64,000 bases of DNA from Stenocarpella maydis. Its lineage: Eukaryota > Ascomycota > Sordariomycetes > Diaporthales > Diaporthaceae. How positions within the stretch are numbered: the first letter of the stretch is position 1; every line of letters begins with the position of its first letter. The stretch spans positions 298,602 to 362,601 of the forward strand of contig NQMI01000036.1 in the NCBI GenBank assembly GCA_002270565.1, read 5' to 3'. The notes below the pieces were generated by a model. The model made no database searches. It saw only the letters and a list, made by a program, of their open reading frames with translations, and was not told the origin of the DNA. Both the position numbers and the translations under genes were made by a program. Positions 9,395 to 21,662 of this stretch are shown piece after piece.

Positions 9395-11111
9395 ATGCGC
9401 GACTTCATAGACTACCTCCAAGAGGCCTTCATAACAGCCAGCGGCGGAAACACATATGACAATAGCGTAACACACATCACAGCCTTGTCCCCTAAAAGCC
9501 CAGTCCCACTTGCTGACCACCGCGCAGTACTCCAACCTCGACCTCACATCCCGCTCTCTGCTGCACTTTCCGACGCCAACTGGCAGCAGGATCACCCTGT
9601 CATCATTCGTGAGGCCCAAGTTCGGCACTTCATACAGCATAGGCATAAAGGACGGGTGGGTCTCGTACCTCTACTCTACCCTGCCCACCGACGCTACCAC
9701 CAGCTCGGACCGCATCCCCCTGCCCGACCTCCTGCGAAGCTACCGCTCGCTATCCACCAACGCCGCCCGCCACGCCGTCGGCCATGGCCTCGTCTACGGC
9801 CGCCTGTACCTCCCCCAGAGCAGGCTGGAGGCCCTGCTCGCCGCACGCGTCACCCCCGAGGTCAACCTGACCATCCGCGCCGTCAGCCAGGAGACCCTGC
9901 GCCAGGGCGGCACTGCCTTGGCCCTGGCCTCGTGGGACGACCCCGCCGGCCGCTTCGGCCTCGAGACGCTCGCGTCGTCGGACGGCGGCGTGCTGGGTCT
10001 CAGAGGGCTGTGGAACGCAACCAACCCTCCTGCGCGCACCCCCAGTACGGATTCGCCCGCGGGGGCAGCGGCATCCCAGCCCAGCACGGCCATACCCATC
10101 ACGCCGGCGCCATCTTCTCTCGCTGACCTGGCTACAGCTGCTGTTCCTGCCGCCGCCGCCGCCAATGCGGCGGGAAGCAACCACAACACCGACAAGGAGC
10201 GCATCAACGGGCGCTTCAGCGTCGGCGGCGAGATCTACTACGGGCTGCTCAACAAGTCGGGCGGGCTCAGCCTGGGCGGGCGGTTCCAGACGCTGCCGAC
10301 GCACGCGGGCACCCCGCTCACGGCGGCGCTGACGTTCAACCTGCTGGGCCACTTCAGCGCGACCTACGCCGTTATGGCTGGCCCGGGGTGCACGCTGGCC
10401 AGCCAGTTCGGCTTCAACGTCTACAGTTACGAGAGCGAGTGGGCGGTGGGCGTGGAGTTGTGGCGCGCCGGGCGGCGGAGGAGTGACGGGCGCGGAGGAG
10501 GTACGCCGCCGGGCCCGGCTGATGCCGCTGCCGGAGCGGGGGGGACGAGGGCTGTCGAGGGTGAAGCTGCTGGCGACCCAGCTCATATCCCATCGCAGGA
10601 GGCCGAGGCGGTACTCGCTGCCAGGGCGGGGCTTAACCACGAGATCGACGCGAGCCTGGCGGAGGCCATGCACGTGAGGGAAGCTAGCAATAACTCCATC
10701 AAGACCGCCGCCGCGGCACCGCCGCCGGGGACAACGCCGGAGTTCAAGCAAACGACCAGACAGCGAAGCTTCCAGGCGAAGCTGGAGTGGCGGCTCGACA
10801 ACGAGGATGCCGACCACTCGCGGCCGGCAGCATACGACCCCTCGACGGGGGCAAAACTCACCACCACCACCGCGGGGCTTAGAGGGTCCCCGCCATACGG
10901 CGAGAGCGGGTGGCAGGGTGACGGCGATGGTGGCGAGGATGGTGCGCCCACCGGAGTGGTCAAGTGTCGGTGCGACCAGCACATGCGGGTCGGCCTCATG
11001 TACGAGGGCCGGTACAAGTCCCTGCTGTTCAGCCTCGGCACGGACGTCGACCTCCGCAGGCTGGACGCGCCGTTCCAGGGGGTCGGACTGGCGGTGCAGT
11101 TCTCGTCATGA
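9395..11111 (+). CDS. MDM10: Mdm10, mitochondrial outer-membrane beta-barrel protein, 551 aa
   Basis: Exon 1 is 9395-9466 (24 codons) and exon 2 is 9528-11111; the 61-base intron has a GTAACA donor and a CGCGCAG acceptor. The mature N-terminus MRDFIDYLQEAFITAS joined to LLHFPTPTGSRITLSSF and FGTSYSIGIKDGWVSYLYS is characteristic of fungal Mdm10. Mdm10 is a VDAC-like barrel of the ERMES ER-mitochondria tether and also a subunit of the SAM/TOB barrel-assembly complex. The C-terminus (YEGRYKSLLFSLGTDV, then GVGLAVQFSS) is the last strand with a beta-signal-like end. It is longer than many orthologues because of two low-complexity insertions: Ala/Pro/Ser-rich residues about 210-255 and Gly/Ala/Asp-rich residues about 350-500. 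The long open frame on the opposite strand is a composition shadow. The reading frame is intact. Confidence 0.93.
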
Positions 11112-11779
11112 CATGGAGGCTTAGGAGGCTTACGCGTGCGAGAGGGTCCAACGGGTGTGTGCCCAGGGTGTGACGTGCTAGGCGAGGGCAAAACATGCCA
11201 GACTCCCGTGATATGCGACCATGATATAGTCGGAACGGAGGGATATCATCTCGCCACATCTGGCAGGTGTGGGCGGCCAGACATACAGGCCGTTCGTATA
11301 GTTAAGCGCACAAAGTTCGCGTAGAACTTCAGCTTGCCCGCATGGTACATCCGGAAAGCTAGGCATAACGCATCCATCGTTGTGTTGGAATGAGCGAGGC
11401 GTCGAAGACCATGGGAGGTGAAGTCGTAACATCTCATGTAATTAACCATGAATAGCACGAAGTGTAATCAGCACAAGATTGGATAGACATGCCGTTGTCA
11501 CAAGGGCAACAGAAGTGAGCAAATCACAGGGTCAACGCTCATCAGACTTCGTCATGCTGGTTGAACAAGCAAACTTGGATTTGGTCTCTGCAACATTTCA
11601 CCGGCAACAAAGAGGCGGGCGGGTCGTTCATGCTGACGTGGTATCATTTCCCCAAATCCGAGATGAAATCCATTGGATCAATTTCCATCATGATCCATTT
11701 TTTTTACGCCAATGACCAAGAAATCCATAGTTAAAATGTCCAACCCCGACGCCACCGTCATGCTGTTGAGACTGACAGT
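11112..11779. other. Convergent 3' flanks of MDM10 and RPS19
   Basis: MDM10 (+) and the eS19 gene (-) converge here. I see no gene or repeat; presumably terminators and 3' UTRs. Confidence 0.5.
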
Positions 11780-12711
11780 TTACTCGTCATCCTCCTCCTC
11801 TTCCTCAGCGGCAACGGTCTGGGCGGCAATGCCTGGAGGGAACAAGTCAGCAATCGAGTCCAATTTTGTTGCAAGACAGCTGGAGATGCCGGCAAGAGGT
11901 GTGAGAACGTACGGTCCAGATCACGCTGGCCAGCCTGGGTGATGCGGCGGCCGCCCTTCTCCTCGTCGATCTCGACAATGTTGATCTTCTCGAGGGACTG
12001 CAGGACCTTGCGGTCGACGGAGCCGGAGGCGTTGACGTGCTTGGAGGGGCGGGAACCACGGTTCTTGGCGGTTCCGTGGATCTTGCGGAGACGGCCGACA
12101 CCGATGGTCTTGCGCAGGTAGACGGCGCGGGCGACAGCGGCGGCACGGATGTAGAACCAGTCGATGTCCTGGGGAGGCATCTCCTTGGCGGGGCCGGTCT
12201 TGACGGTGTCAACCCAACCTGGATGAGGTTGTTGTTAGCCTGGTCGTCTTGGGGGCCGCGGGTAGTCGGGACAAGTCAGTTGGTGGTCTACATACCGGGA
12301 ATGGGCAGCTTGCCCTGACGCTTCAGGAACGCAGCGTAGGCGTTGATGAACTTGTGCGACTGCAGATCAAGAAATACACCATCAGCAAATATTCCGTCTT
12401 CGGAGGTCTTTCGACCCCCTCACGCCTGCTCCATGGTGTGTATTTTTCTTTTTCTTGTGACTTGCAAGGTCGACCCCGACGCCCGTCCATAATTGTGTGC
12501 GCAGAGCCGATTGAGTGGTTCATTTCCCTCTCGAAGCAATCGCTATGGGGTGCAATCGGCTGTCGTAGCATGGTCGTCTTGGACGAATGCCGTCGCGAAT
12601 GTGTGGTTGGGTGTGGTCGTCTTGTTCCATTTTGCAGGTCGTGCGGGACGGTCAGACTGGAAAGGTTGGAACACCTACATCAACATCGCGAACAGAGATA
12701 CCGCCACCCAT
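11780..12711 (-). CDS. RPS19: 40S ribosomal protein eS19 (RPS19), 151 aa
   Basis: Four exons on the minus strand: 12711-12679, 12359-12296, 12218-11913 and 11832-11780. Introns are 319, 77 and 80 bases with clean GT-AG ends and the total frame closes. The protein starts MGGGISVRDVD, continues SHKFINAYAAFLKRQGKLPI and contains PPQDIDWFYIRAAAVARAVY, RLRKIHGTAKNRGSRPSKH and GRRITQAGQRDLDR, all diagnostic of eS19. It ends in an acidic Glu/Asp tail. eS19 is a structural component of the small-subunit head and is needed for 18S rRNA maturation. The first coding exon is only 11 codons and is separated by the largest intron, as is common in fungal ribosomal-protein genes. Start choice: the exon-1 ATG is in frame and reproduces the conserved VRDVD N-terminus. 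Confidence 0.95.
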
Positions 12712-14329
12712 CTTGACTGGTTTTGTGGATTTCCTGGGGAGTGATTGACAAGAGGAAAGAGGGTGGTCGTCGGTGTTGGGTGAGTATGGATTGTCGAGGA
12801 TGAGGTTCACAGAGACACAAGAGCAAAAAGACCTGACAAGGTCAGACGTTGGGGGTCAAAATCGACACTGGGCTGGCTCCACCCTTTTCGCTAGCGCCAA
12901 GCCGAATTTCGAAAATCGAGCCTTGGTGGGCAGTGCCGCACGGGCCAGTCCAAGAGATAAGAGTCAAATAAGAGCAACCAGCTGGCGGCCAGCTGAGACG
13001 GGTGCAGCCTCTTTGCTCGCATCGGACCTCGGCATGTAACGTCAATCAATTTAGTGTACACTTGGACGGGTTTGCAAACACGGACCCGTTGGGCGTTGTC
13101 CGCTTTCCGACCGTCAACTTCAGTTTAAAAGTACCTGCAGGAGACGAGGTAAGGATGTTGGCGGTAATTCCCATCCTGATCGCTTTCTAACCTGGCCTCC
13201 TCTCGTATCGGCCTCACCGGCCATGTGCTGTGTGAGCAGCCAGATGGCCAGTCTCCTTTGTCACTCACCCCATCCAGCCCCAGTGTCCTTCTCCAGCTCG
13301 TCACTTTTGAGGTTCTGCAAGTTGCAGACATGGGTGCGGGATATCAGGTGCCGCCCCATCATATCCCTGTGGTCGGCACGGCTTGACCGTTCTCTGTCAT
13401 CGTTTCTAGTGAAACGTGCAGATGGCATGCCGTGCTCGGCAGCATGTCTGCATGTCCGGTTGATAGTAGGCAGTCGATAGTCTGTCTGTCATATATCATT
13501 TCCTCGAATAAGCTCGCCCACCTGGCCAAAGTCAACATCCTTTTGCTGGTACTGCGGCAAAGCGGATGGCCTGCCAGTCAGTCAGTCAGTCTGCCGTCTC
13601 TTGCTACGTATCATCGAGAGACAGACGCACGACACCCACACACCCACACACACATGGGAAGACCCCTGTTCTCGTGGCGTGCATAATTCAAGGGTGCATT
13701 CAATGAAACCACACGACTTGACATCGCCCCAGCAGCCCAGCTAGCCCACCCAGCGGAGGGCCATTCCTGTTCTCCACTTGGCCCGTCTGGGCATTTGCTG
13801 CTTCCTGCGAGCCTCAGCTCCCTTCTCGATGGCCTGGTGCGCGGAAGAGCCCACGGAGTCGGGGGTTGGTCCGGGTGGGTGAATGAAACAGACGAACAAG
13901 ATGGGAAGGAAACGTGTATTCTCACTACGCTGCCTCTTGTCCTGCTTGATATCGCCAACCTGCATTTCTTGGGGAAAAAGTTAATTGCTGGCCGTGCGAC
14001 GCAGCCGGATGTGAATGGGACTGTCCTGGAACAGCAATGAGAAAAACGAGCAAGACGGCCCCAGAATTTCGATAAAAGTCCTGCTTTATACCTCTCTTGC
14101 TGGTGCTGGTTTTCTACCGAGGCCTACTAAGGTTGCCTGAAACCATCCCATAAAATCGTCACAGATCCTCAGCACAAATCAGCGCTCCGCGGTGACCAAC
14201 ACACTTGCCGCGCTGCGTTGTCGACTCGCTCGCTACCTGCCAGGTTGACTCCGGATCAGGCACGCACACCCTTCCCTCTCTGGCCAGGCAAGGCCTAGAC
14301 GAAGAGTTCTCTGTACGCAGTATCACGTC
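12712..14329. other. Divergent promoter region between RPS19 and the acyl-CoA synthetase gene
   Basis: Short ORFs only. It contains a CA-rich microsatellite near 13635-13655 (CACACACCCACACACACA). I looked for ribosomal-protein promoter boxes and cannot assign any with confidence. Confidence 0.5.
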
Positions 14330-16563
14330 ATGTCTTCAAGTGAGTCTTTGCGGCGGGAGTAATGTGAACTATAGACTCCGAGTTGCCTTGCTGATGCCAT
14401 CACCTACAGTACCCGCCGCCCTCGCGGGCAAAGCTGCCGCTACTGTAGTAGGCCTCGCCTACCTCAACGCGCGCTTCTCCATCGGACAGGACATCGTTTA
14501 TCTGATGGACCGTGCTGTGGCCTTTTCCGCATTGAAGAAGACAGGTGAGGATTTCCGCGGGCGAGGGTTTCACTCCAACGTCGCTTGAATCTTTTGACTA
14601 ACCTGATCTAATAGCCTCCAAGGGTCGCCTATCCATATACTACTTCTTCGAAGACGCAGTCAAGGAGAAGGGTGACTCAGAGGCCCTCTGGTCCCATGGC
14701 GAGTGCCTCACTTACAACCAGACTTATGCCCGCGTAAACCAATACGCACAATGGTTCCTCGCTCAGGGCGTGCGGCCCGGCGGATTTGTCGCCCTCCTGA
14801 TGGTCAACTCTCCGGACATGATCTGCGCTTGGTTCGGACTGCTGGCTATCGGCGCCGCACCAGCCCTTGTTAACACCAACCTCGCCGCCAAGGCCCTGAT
14901 TCACTGCATCGAGGTCGCAAAGGTAAATCTTATCCTGGCTGACGGTGATGCTGACCTACTGGGCCGCCTGGATGCCGTGCGCGGCGAGCTGGAGGCCACT
15001 GGCCACCGCATCTGCAAGCTGGGCGAGGTGCGCGGACAGATCCTCAACATGGAGCCCCTGCGGCCGGGTGATGAGCTGCGCAAGGGCGTCGATGCTGATG
15101 CGCCTCTGTCCCTCGCGTACACGAGCGGCACCACTGGACTGCCGAAAGCCATCGTGTTCCCCATGGTTGCCGCCTTCATGTCGGCGAGTGTCAGGCGCCA
15201 CGGGTTCTCGGGCGAGAGCGTCGAAAACCAGAGATGCTATAACTGCATGCCTTATTATCACATGACTGGCGGCCTCCACGCCCTACTGCAGCTCCTGGTG
15301 CGTACCCGAGACAGATAGGTCACACCCTGATAGCACGACGTTGGTCCCTCGCCTAACCCTCCTGATTCACGTCTACAGACCCGCAGTACTCTCTGTATAG
15401 CCCCCAAGTTCCACGCCCGCACCTTCTGGGATGACATCCGCGCCTCGCGCGCCACCTACTTTATCTACGTGGGCGAGACCCTGCGATACCTGCTGGCCCA
15501 GCCGCCATCGCCGCTCGACCGCGCCCACAACGTGCACACGATCCTTGGCAACGGGCTGCGCGGCGACGTGTGGATCCCCTTCCGGGACCGCTTCGGCATC
15601 CGCACGATCCACGAGTTCTTCAACTCGACGGAGCTCATGTTCGGGCTCGACAACTCGAGCAGGGGCGACTTCACGGCCAAGTCGCTGGGCGTGCACGGCC
15701 TGCTGCTGCGGACGCTCTTCTCGCGCATGTACGCACCAGTCGCCACCGACGCCGAGACGGGCGAGCTGCTCCGCGACCCCAGGACGGGCTTCGCCATCCG
15801 GGTCCCCTTCGAGCAGGGGGGCGAGATCCTCGTCCGCCTCGACCACAGGAGCGCCACGCCCGGCCGCACCTTTCGCGGCTACTGGGACAACGAGGGCGCC
15901 ACCAGCGCCAAGATCGCCCGCGACGTCTTCATCAAGGGTGACGCCTACTTCCGCACCGGCGACGCCCTGCGCCGCGACAGCGACGGCCGCTGGTTCTTCT
16001 GTGACCGCCTCGGCGACACGTTCCGCTGGAAGGGCGAGAACGTCAGCACCGCCGAGGTGAGCGAGGTCCTCGGCGCGTACGGCCACGGGGTCACCGAGGC
16101 TGTCGTTTATGGCGTGGCTTCCCGGCTACGAGGGCCGCGCGGGTGCGGTGGCGCTGTTGATAGAGGAGTCGAAGAGGGACCGTTTTGATTATGCGATATT
16201 TTTAAGGTCAGTAGTCCTCGACGTGACAACATCCCCCCCCCCCCCCCCCCCCCCAAAAAAAAAGGACTCCGCCCAGTGCCATTCCGAGCTGGTCTCTCGG
16301 GGTAACTGAATTGGTCCTAACCAACCGGTAGACACTCGCGCGCCAACCTCCCCAAGTACGCCGTGCCAGTCTTCATCCGCCTCGTCTCGCAGCCGCTCAG
16401 CACGGGCAACCACAAGCAGAACAAGGTGCCGCTCAAGGCCGAGGGCGTCGACCCGGACAAGGTGTCCAGCGGCGACGCAATCTACTGGGTCCGCGGCGAC
16501 ACCTACGTGCCCTTTACCCGCGCGGACTGGGAGGGCCTATCGAAGGGCAGGGCTAGGCTATGA
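14330..16563 (+). CDS. FAT1/FATP-type very-long-chain acyl-CoA synthetase, with a one-base frame break
   Basis: Exons are 14330-14339, 14410-14544, 14615-15297, 15379-16206 and 16332-16563, all GT-AG. It is an adenylate-forming enzyme of the fatty-acid transporter/very-long-chain acyl-CoA synthetase branch, which activates fatty acids at the ER, peroxisome or plasma membrane. The P-loop is YTSGTTGLPKA in exon 3. Exon 4 carries FFNSTE, ATPGRTFRGYWDN, YFRTGD, DRLGDTFRWKGENVST and a C-terminal VYGV. Exon 5 ends with PKYAVPVFIRL and an HKQNKVPLKAEG-like tail. The exons sum to 1888 bases, one too many. Frame changes at 16114-16121, where VYGV must be followed by PGYEGRAG in the next frame. Without that extra base the product would be 628 residues, normal for the family. 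As written the protein truncates shortly after. Sequencing error or recent inactivation cannot be told apart here. The last intron carries C22-A9. Confidence 0.85.
16233..16263 (+). repeat. C22-A9 homopolymer pair in intron 4 of the acyl-CoA synthetase
   Basis: Twenty-two C followed directly by nine A inside the intron 16207-16331. The intron still has a GTCAGT donor and a CCGGTAG acceptor. Such a tract is slippage-prone both in vivo and in sequencing. Confidence 0.9.
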
Positions 16564-19500
16564 AGGAGAAGAGGCACATTGCATATCGCTAATCAAGCCG
16601 CGCCAATGACACTCACACCTGTCAGTTGCCTCTCTCTCTCTCGCTCTGCACGTGGGGTCGCAGTCGCAGAACCATGGGGTGGCTTCCAGTGGTAAATCAA
16701 GTTTTCGGCGGTCCCGAGCGAGTTTTACCATTAGATTCTCGTTTGTTTTAATTAGTGGGCCGGCGGGGGGGGGGTTATGGCTGGGAATGGAACCCTGGAA
16801 GAAGGTGAGAGAAGCAAGTGTAGAATAGAGCACAGAAAGTGTGTCACCCACTCCGGTGACAGACTAGCATAGCCCAGGCGGTAGAAATTGCATGCATTCT
16901 TCTCTCTTCAAAAGGTACATCGGCCGCCATTGACATTTCTGATCCCAAGTCGTGTTCTATGTGGGTGTTACTTTAGTACTAGACATCTGAGCTCACTGTT
17001 TGTATCAGTTGACCTCCCTTCTCGGTATACATATCTGGCTCGCGCCGGTGGTCTGACTGCCATTGATAAATAGCCCCCGGGCATCCCAATCGATTGGGTG
17101 CGTGATCCTTGCGGATCTTAATCATCGATATCGAACGGCAAGGGCTCTCATCTGCCTACTAAACGTGGAGGTTACCAACTGGGGTTGTCGCTATGTATTG
17201 AGGTGGGACTGCGTGGAGTGTTCTGCCCCGGGGGCCAGCTTCGTTGTCGATGTCACGTCCGTACGTGCAAGCCGTGGACGGGTTGGAGCGGCCGACAGGT
17301 AGAGGAGAGTGGAGAAGAGAGAGAGAAACTTGCTAGGGAAGCCCAACAACAGGAAATTGTGACAGTCTATCAATTGGCACTCGAGGAATAAGATAAAGTG
17401 TCATAGTTCCCGTGCCATTATTTTAGACTCAGCTAAACCCGCTTAGATTGAATAGTCTACTCCAGTGGGTATGGTTGTGCGCTGGGATCGTCTGAACGAT
17501 AAGGTGATGGATATTCAATTTCGGGTATGGTTTCTAGAGGCCAGGGCGTTACGCCCCTACAATGTCGGGCAAACGTGCAGAAGGACATCCCGCAGATTGA
17601 GCTTGGTTTCGGTATGATGGGATGGTGTACTTTTTAGACAAGGCAGCCTTTAACATCTTCCAGTCGGTTTCGATCCGCAGGACCCCTCAGGGACCTCCCA
17701 AGGAACTACGTCGGTGGCCCAACTTCCGGGGAACGGATGGGTCGGTCGAGCAGCTGGCGTTAGTGAGGTACGGGTACATGAGCCGAGGTCACCGAGAAGT
17801 ACCTCTCTGCTTCGCCAGGTTCTCGAGTGTGGAAGGATCTGAGCGAGGGCTGGCCACTGAAACACGCGCAGAAGATGATCGTGACCCCATCTGCCAACCC
17901 ATCTCTCCCCAAACGTGCAACGGGAGCTACTGCATGCTTTCGGCAAAACATAGAGATCTTATGCCAGATGCAAAACAAGAATATTTGACGCATCGTTTCC
18001 CCTCTGTCTATGCGCTGGCTGAATTGAGGTCGACGATACTGATGACATTACTGATATCGGGACCTACAGTTCCTCAATAAAGATGACATGCTACTCGAAA
18101 CTTGTGCCTGGAGTTATGCGGAGTATACGCAAGGGCATACATTGGGTTCGGCAAGATATTAGAGGAGCCAGATATCTGTCTGTGATTTGTCTGCGGTGAG
18201 TTTAATCTTTTGAGTACAGAATAGAATGTGATGGATAACCTGTCAGGTCAAAATCTGGTCACACGGAAGCGTTTGATGAGGGTTCCATAACTACAATACG
18301 TAGTGGCTTTCAAAACTGGACCTGGGCCAGATGATCTTAGTAGATAATGTTCACTGAAAACCACCAGTGTGATAGACGCACCCAGAAGTCGCTAAGGCGG
18401 CCACGAGGCCATGTTTGCAAGCCAAAATGAAACCGCCTCGGCGCATACCGGAGGCCGGGAAGGCTCACGCCCTGCTGGAGGGCCACACGTGTCCCAGAAT
18501 ATCAGCTTGTGTGTGACGAGCGAGCGGTTTGCCCGAGCGCCTTTGGTAGATAGGGATCTTCAGGATGGATGCACAAGCACGGTGACATTTGATAGCAGCT
18601 TTGCCCGAGCTGTCTGTGCCAAGCCACCGAAACGCTGTGGAGGTGGTCCTGGGGCCGGGGCCGGGGGCACACTCATGTTGTTATATCATCAGGTCGCAGG
18701 CCGTCATTTTGAGGGGATTGGCTGCTTGGTTGAAAGCTTAAATCCCAAAATAGAAGGGTGTCTTGGTTGAGCCGCATGGGCGTACGGGTAAGCAAGATGG
18801 CTTCTGGATAACGTCGACTGTGGTTTTGGGGGCGTCAGATGGCTTATTTGGCGCCTTCTGGCGGCCTTGACATTCTCGTGGCCGCGTCAACGGCCACGAT
18901 ACCTGACGTGACCGTTGACGGTGACAATGCTCAGCGGGCCTTCTTCAGATACCAAAGCGGATTGACTTTACTGCGATCTGCTGGTGACACGACGCCTCGT
19001 CCACTGGGGCAGTGGTCAGTACCCAGTCTTTCAGCTAGTTTGGATCGAAAGGAGCGAAAAAACGAGTGGACAGAGAATTTTCTTCTCCCGATTTATGCCA
19101 ATGAAGTTTTGGAAGCCGTCATCGGACTGTTTTCCAGACAGGCCGGCTCGGTAGGAAAAAGGGGTTTGTTGTCTCTTGAATATGTATATGGTGGTCAGGG
19201 GGTAGATATCTTTGATGGACGTGCAAGTTCAGATGAGCGTCGCTTAGCATTGGTTTTGTTTGGTATGTTTCAGTTCTTGCTGCAATCGATGGGTGCCTTT
19301 GTCACCATACCCCGTTAGTCCAAGTATACGATTGTGTCGTTCTAATAAGGCGGTGGGATTCGATACGGCGGAGCCAATAGACGTGGTCGGTAGTGCGCAG
19401 GCTATGTGGCTATTTGGCAATAATGTCCAGGTTGGCTGGCTCGCAGATACGAAGGAAGACTCGGGAGGTCGGTCCTGGTCGTCGGAGATTAAGTGCACCT

Positions 19501-20763
19501 CAGGGTTTGAGATCCGATTTACCAAGCAGGAACTTCTGGGGGTCAAAGGAACGGTTGTTTGGCCGTCGGTATGCTGCAGCAAGCGAGGCTAGCCCGGTGA
19601 CGAGAGCGATGTGGCAAAGGAATAGATTGAGAAACAGACGATAAGGGGGCGGTGACAGTGATGTCACTCGAAGGCGTCGGGATCGACGTGGCCCAGCTTT
19701 TGAGCGGGGGGCAGGCAGGCAGCAGTCACGGTCTGGAATCTGGAAACAAGACAGCAAACCCCCAGTGGAACCGGTAGTTGCGAAAAGCTTATCGAGATAT
19801 GATATGTGATGATATCTCTGGCGGTGGGGTTAGTAGGAGCTCATGTTGGGAGTCATCAGGCCACGGGAGCGAGTCCCGCCAGATAGCAAGAATCGAGATG
19901 ATGAAGCATGATGGCAAATAATCATGCAGTCACGCATGATTTTGTCCGTGTTTTTTTTTTTTTTGATCCCGATTATTATTACTTCTCTAGCGGTGAAGTG
20001 GGGACGTGGGGCCTTGGGCTGCACAGATGACGAACGATAGCTTATTAGGGAGGATGATTGCACATGACCAGCCACGGCCCGCGCATCCTCCCAACGATCA
20101 AGCCAACCCTTCTTGACCTGTCCTTAAACAAAAGATGTGTAGAACAGCAGACGACCGACAGAGAGGTAATAAGGCTGTATCTACATGCGTCCGCTGGGAA
20201 CATGTACACATGTGTCCACACTACGGTAGCGTCCAGGATTGGGAAACCGCGGCAAGGATGCAGGCCAGCATCAGCTTGTATGCTCCTACCATCCCTTGGG
20301 TCTCGAATATGGATTGTCTCAACCAACAAATCCGTCATGACATTGCTGCTGTGGCTTGTGGGCCCTACAGTAAGAGTGACGGCCAAAGAAAGGAAAGGAA
20401 AAAGAAAACAGGACAAAAAAGGAGGGGGAAAGTACCTCGACAGGAGAGAACCTCCGTCTGTCCCCTGCAAAGCATCCATCCATCCTCCGCCGCCCACCAT
20501 CCCTCCCCTCTTGCAACACGTTTGTCGCCAGGCATCTCTCACCCAAGCAGGTGCAGCATGCACCGCCTGTACATGCACCTGTGTACTCGTACATACAGAG
20601 TAACACATCCCATTCTCCCCTGTTCCGTCATGGCTCTCTTCCTGGGTCTCTTCCCTGCCAACTTTACGCATGCATAGGTACCTACACCACGTAGCTACAC
20701 AACAACCGTATGACTACATCGGACCCAAGCCGACCTGCCTCTTCACGCCCTTCTCCTACTCAC

Positions 20764-20781
20764 AGCCAGCCAGCCAGCCAG
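20764..20781 (+). repeat. (CAGC)n short tandem repeat
   Basis: Repeated CAGC units. A second copy of the same motif lies at about 21228-21243, both upstream of the methyltransferase. Confidence 0.7.
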
Positions 20782-21121
20782 ACAAGAAGACGACCCAGGC
20801 GTTCGCATGGCCCTCACCTGCCACCGAATGAATACACACTTGCATGTCGGACTGTACTTTTGTCACAAGTACCTCTCATGTCCCCCTCTTCCTCTTCCTT
20901 TCCCTTTCCTTCTCCCCCCCCTAGTCCCGTACAAAGATGGCGTCTCATCGACGCCCCTGTCCTGCGCTACTCTACTCTACTCTAATCTCTTCCAGGTTGT
21001 TGCCCTCGACAGTCGACATCGGACCCCACCAGCGCCATAGCCAAATTAGGTAGATAATATACCGGCCGGATCCCCAACAGTCAGTCATTCGCTCACGCTT
21101 TCGACATCTCTATCTCTTTTA

Positions 21122-21149
21122 AGTCACTGCCAGTCACTGCCAGTCACTC
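21122..21149 (+). repeat. 10-bp tandem repeat, about 3 copies
   Basis: The unit AGTCACTGCC is repeated head to tail, followed by degenerate GGTCAC copies. It lies about 520 bases upstream of the methyltransferase ATG and is possibly transcribed leader. Confidence 0.75.
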
Positions 21150-21662
21150 GGTCACCCGGTCACAGCCTACATACGCACGCTGCCAGTAGTACTCATTACC
21201 GACCGGATCGACCGACCTTGGGACTCAGCCAGCCAGCCAGCAGCCCGTCACACAATAGCCCCAGGCCAAACCTATCTGCTCCGCAAGACACGTCCCACTC
21301 CCGCCAGGTTGGCTTGTTTTGCCTCCAAAAGAGTCTTGGACACTTGCGGTTTCCTCGCCGTACGGTTCCGGAGACCGCACTCTCGCCCACCCTGTCCACC
21401 ACCTTGTCCCACGGCTGCCCGTCATACAGCCTGAACATCTACTCAGCAGTCAGTCGACTTGGTCCACTGTCTACCTAGACACTCACAACAACGCACCCCA
21501 CCACACCTCGTCCTCGCCTGCCTGGGATCTTCACTCCAGGCCGGCGTAAGCCCCGGTCCGACCCGTGAGACACCATCAGACAGCATCGTTACACTCGGCC
21601 GTCTTTCACGCCCAGTCTCAAGAGGCCCTTTGCTCTCCTGACTGCTGCCCAACGCCCTCGAT

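Larger units (their letters stand above)
16564..21662. other. 5.1 kb gene-poor region
   Basis: Many overlapping ORFs occur; the longest are 152-208 codons (for example 17622-18080, 18839-19318 and 20045-20671). None shows a domain, signal peptide or splice structure that I can support. From about 20700 the sequence is rich in short repeats and C/T tracts and probably represents the promoter and long 5' leader of the methyltransferase at 21663. A spliced orphan gene cannot be excluded. Confidence 0.45.

Noticed and set aside
9750..10982. 410-codon minus-strand ORF
   Set aside because: Antisense shadow of MDM10 exon 2, Arg/Gly-rich translation with no family features.
12360..12678. Possible snoRNA inside the 319-base first intron of RPS19
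   Set aside because: No paired C box (RTGATGA) and D box (CTGA) with sensible spacing is visible.
15373..16086. 237-codon minus-strand ORF
   Set aside because: Antisense to acyl-CoA synthetase exon 4.
18839..19318. 159-codon ORF with mixed hydrophobic composition
   Set aside because: No domain, no neighbouring exons with matching frame, no start context. Kept only as a possible orphan inside the gene-poor region.
20045..20677. Overlapping 180-208-codon ORFs on both strands
   Set aside because: Microsatellite-like, Pro/Ser/Arg-rich translations in both directions; most likely promoter or leader of the methyltransferase.
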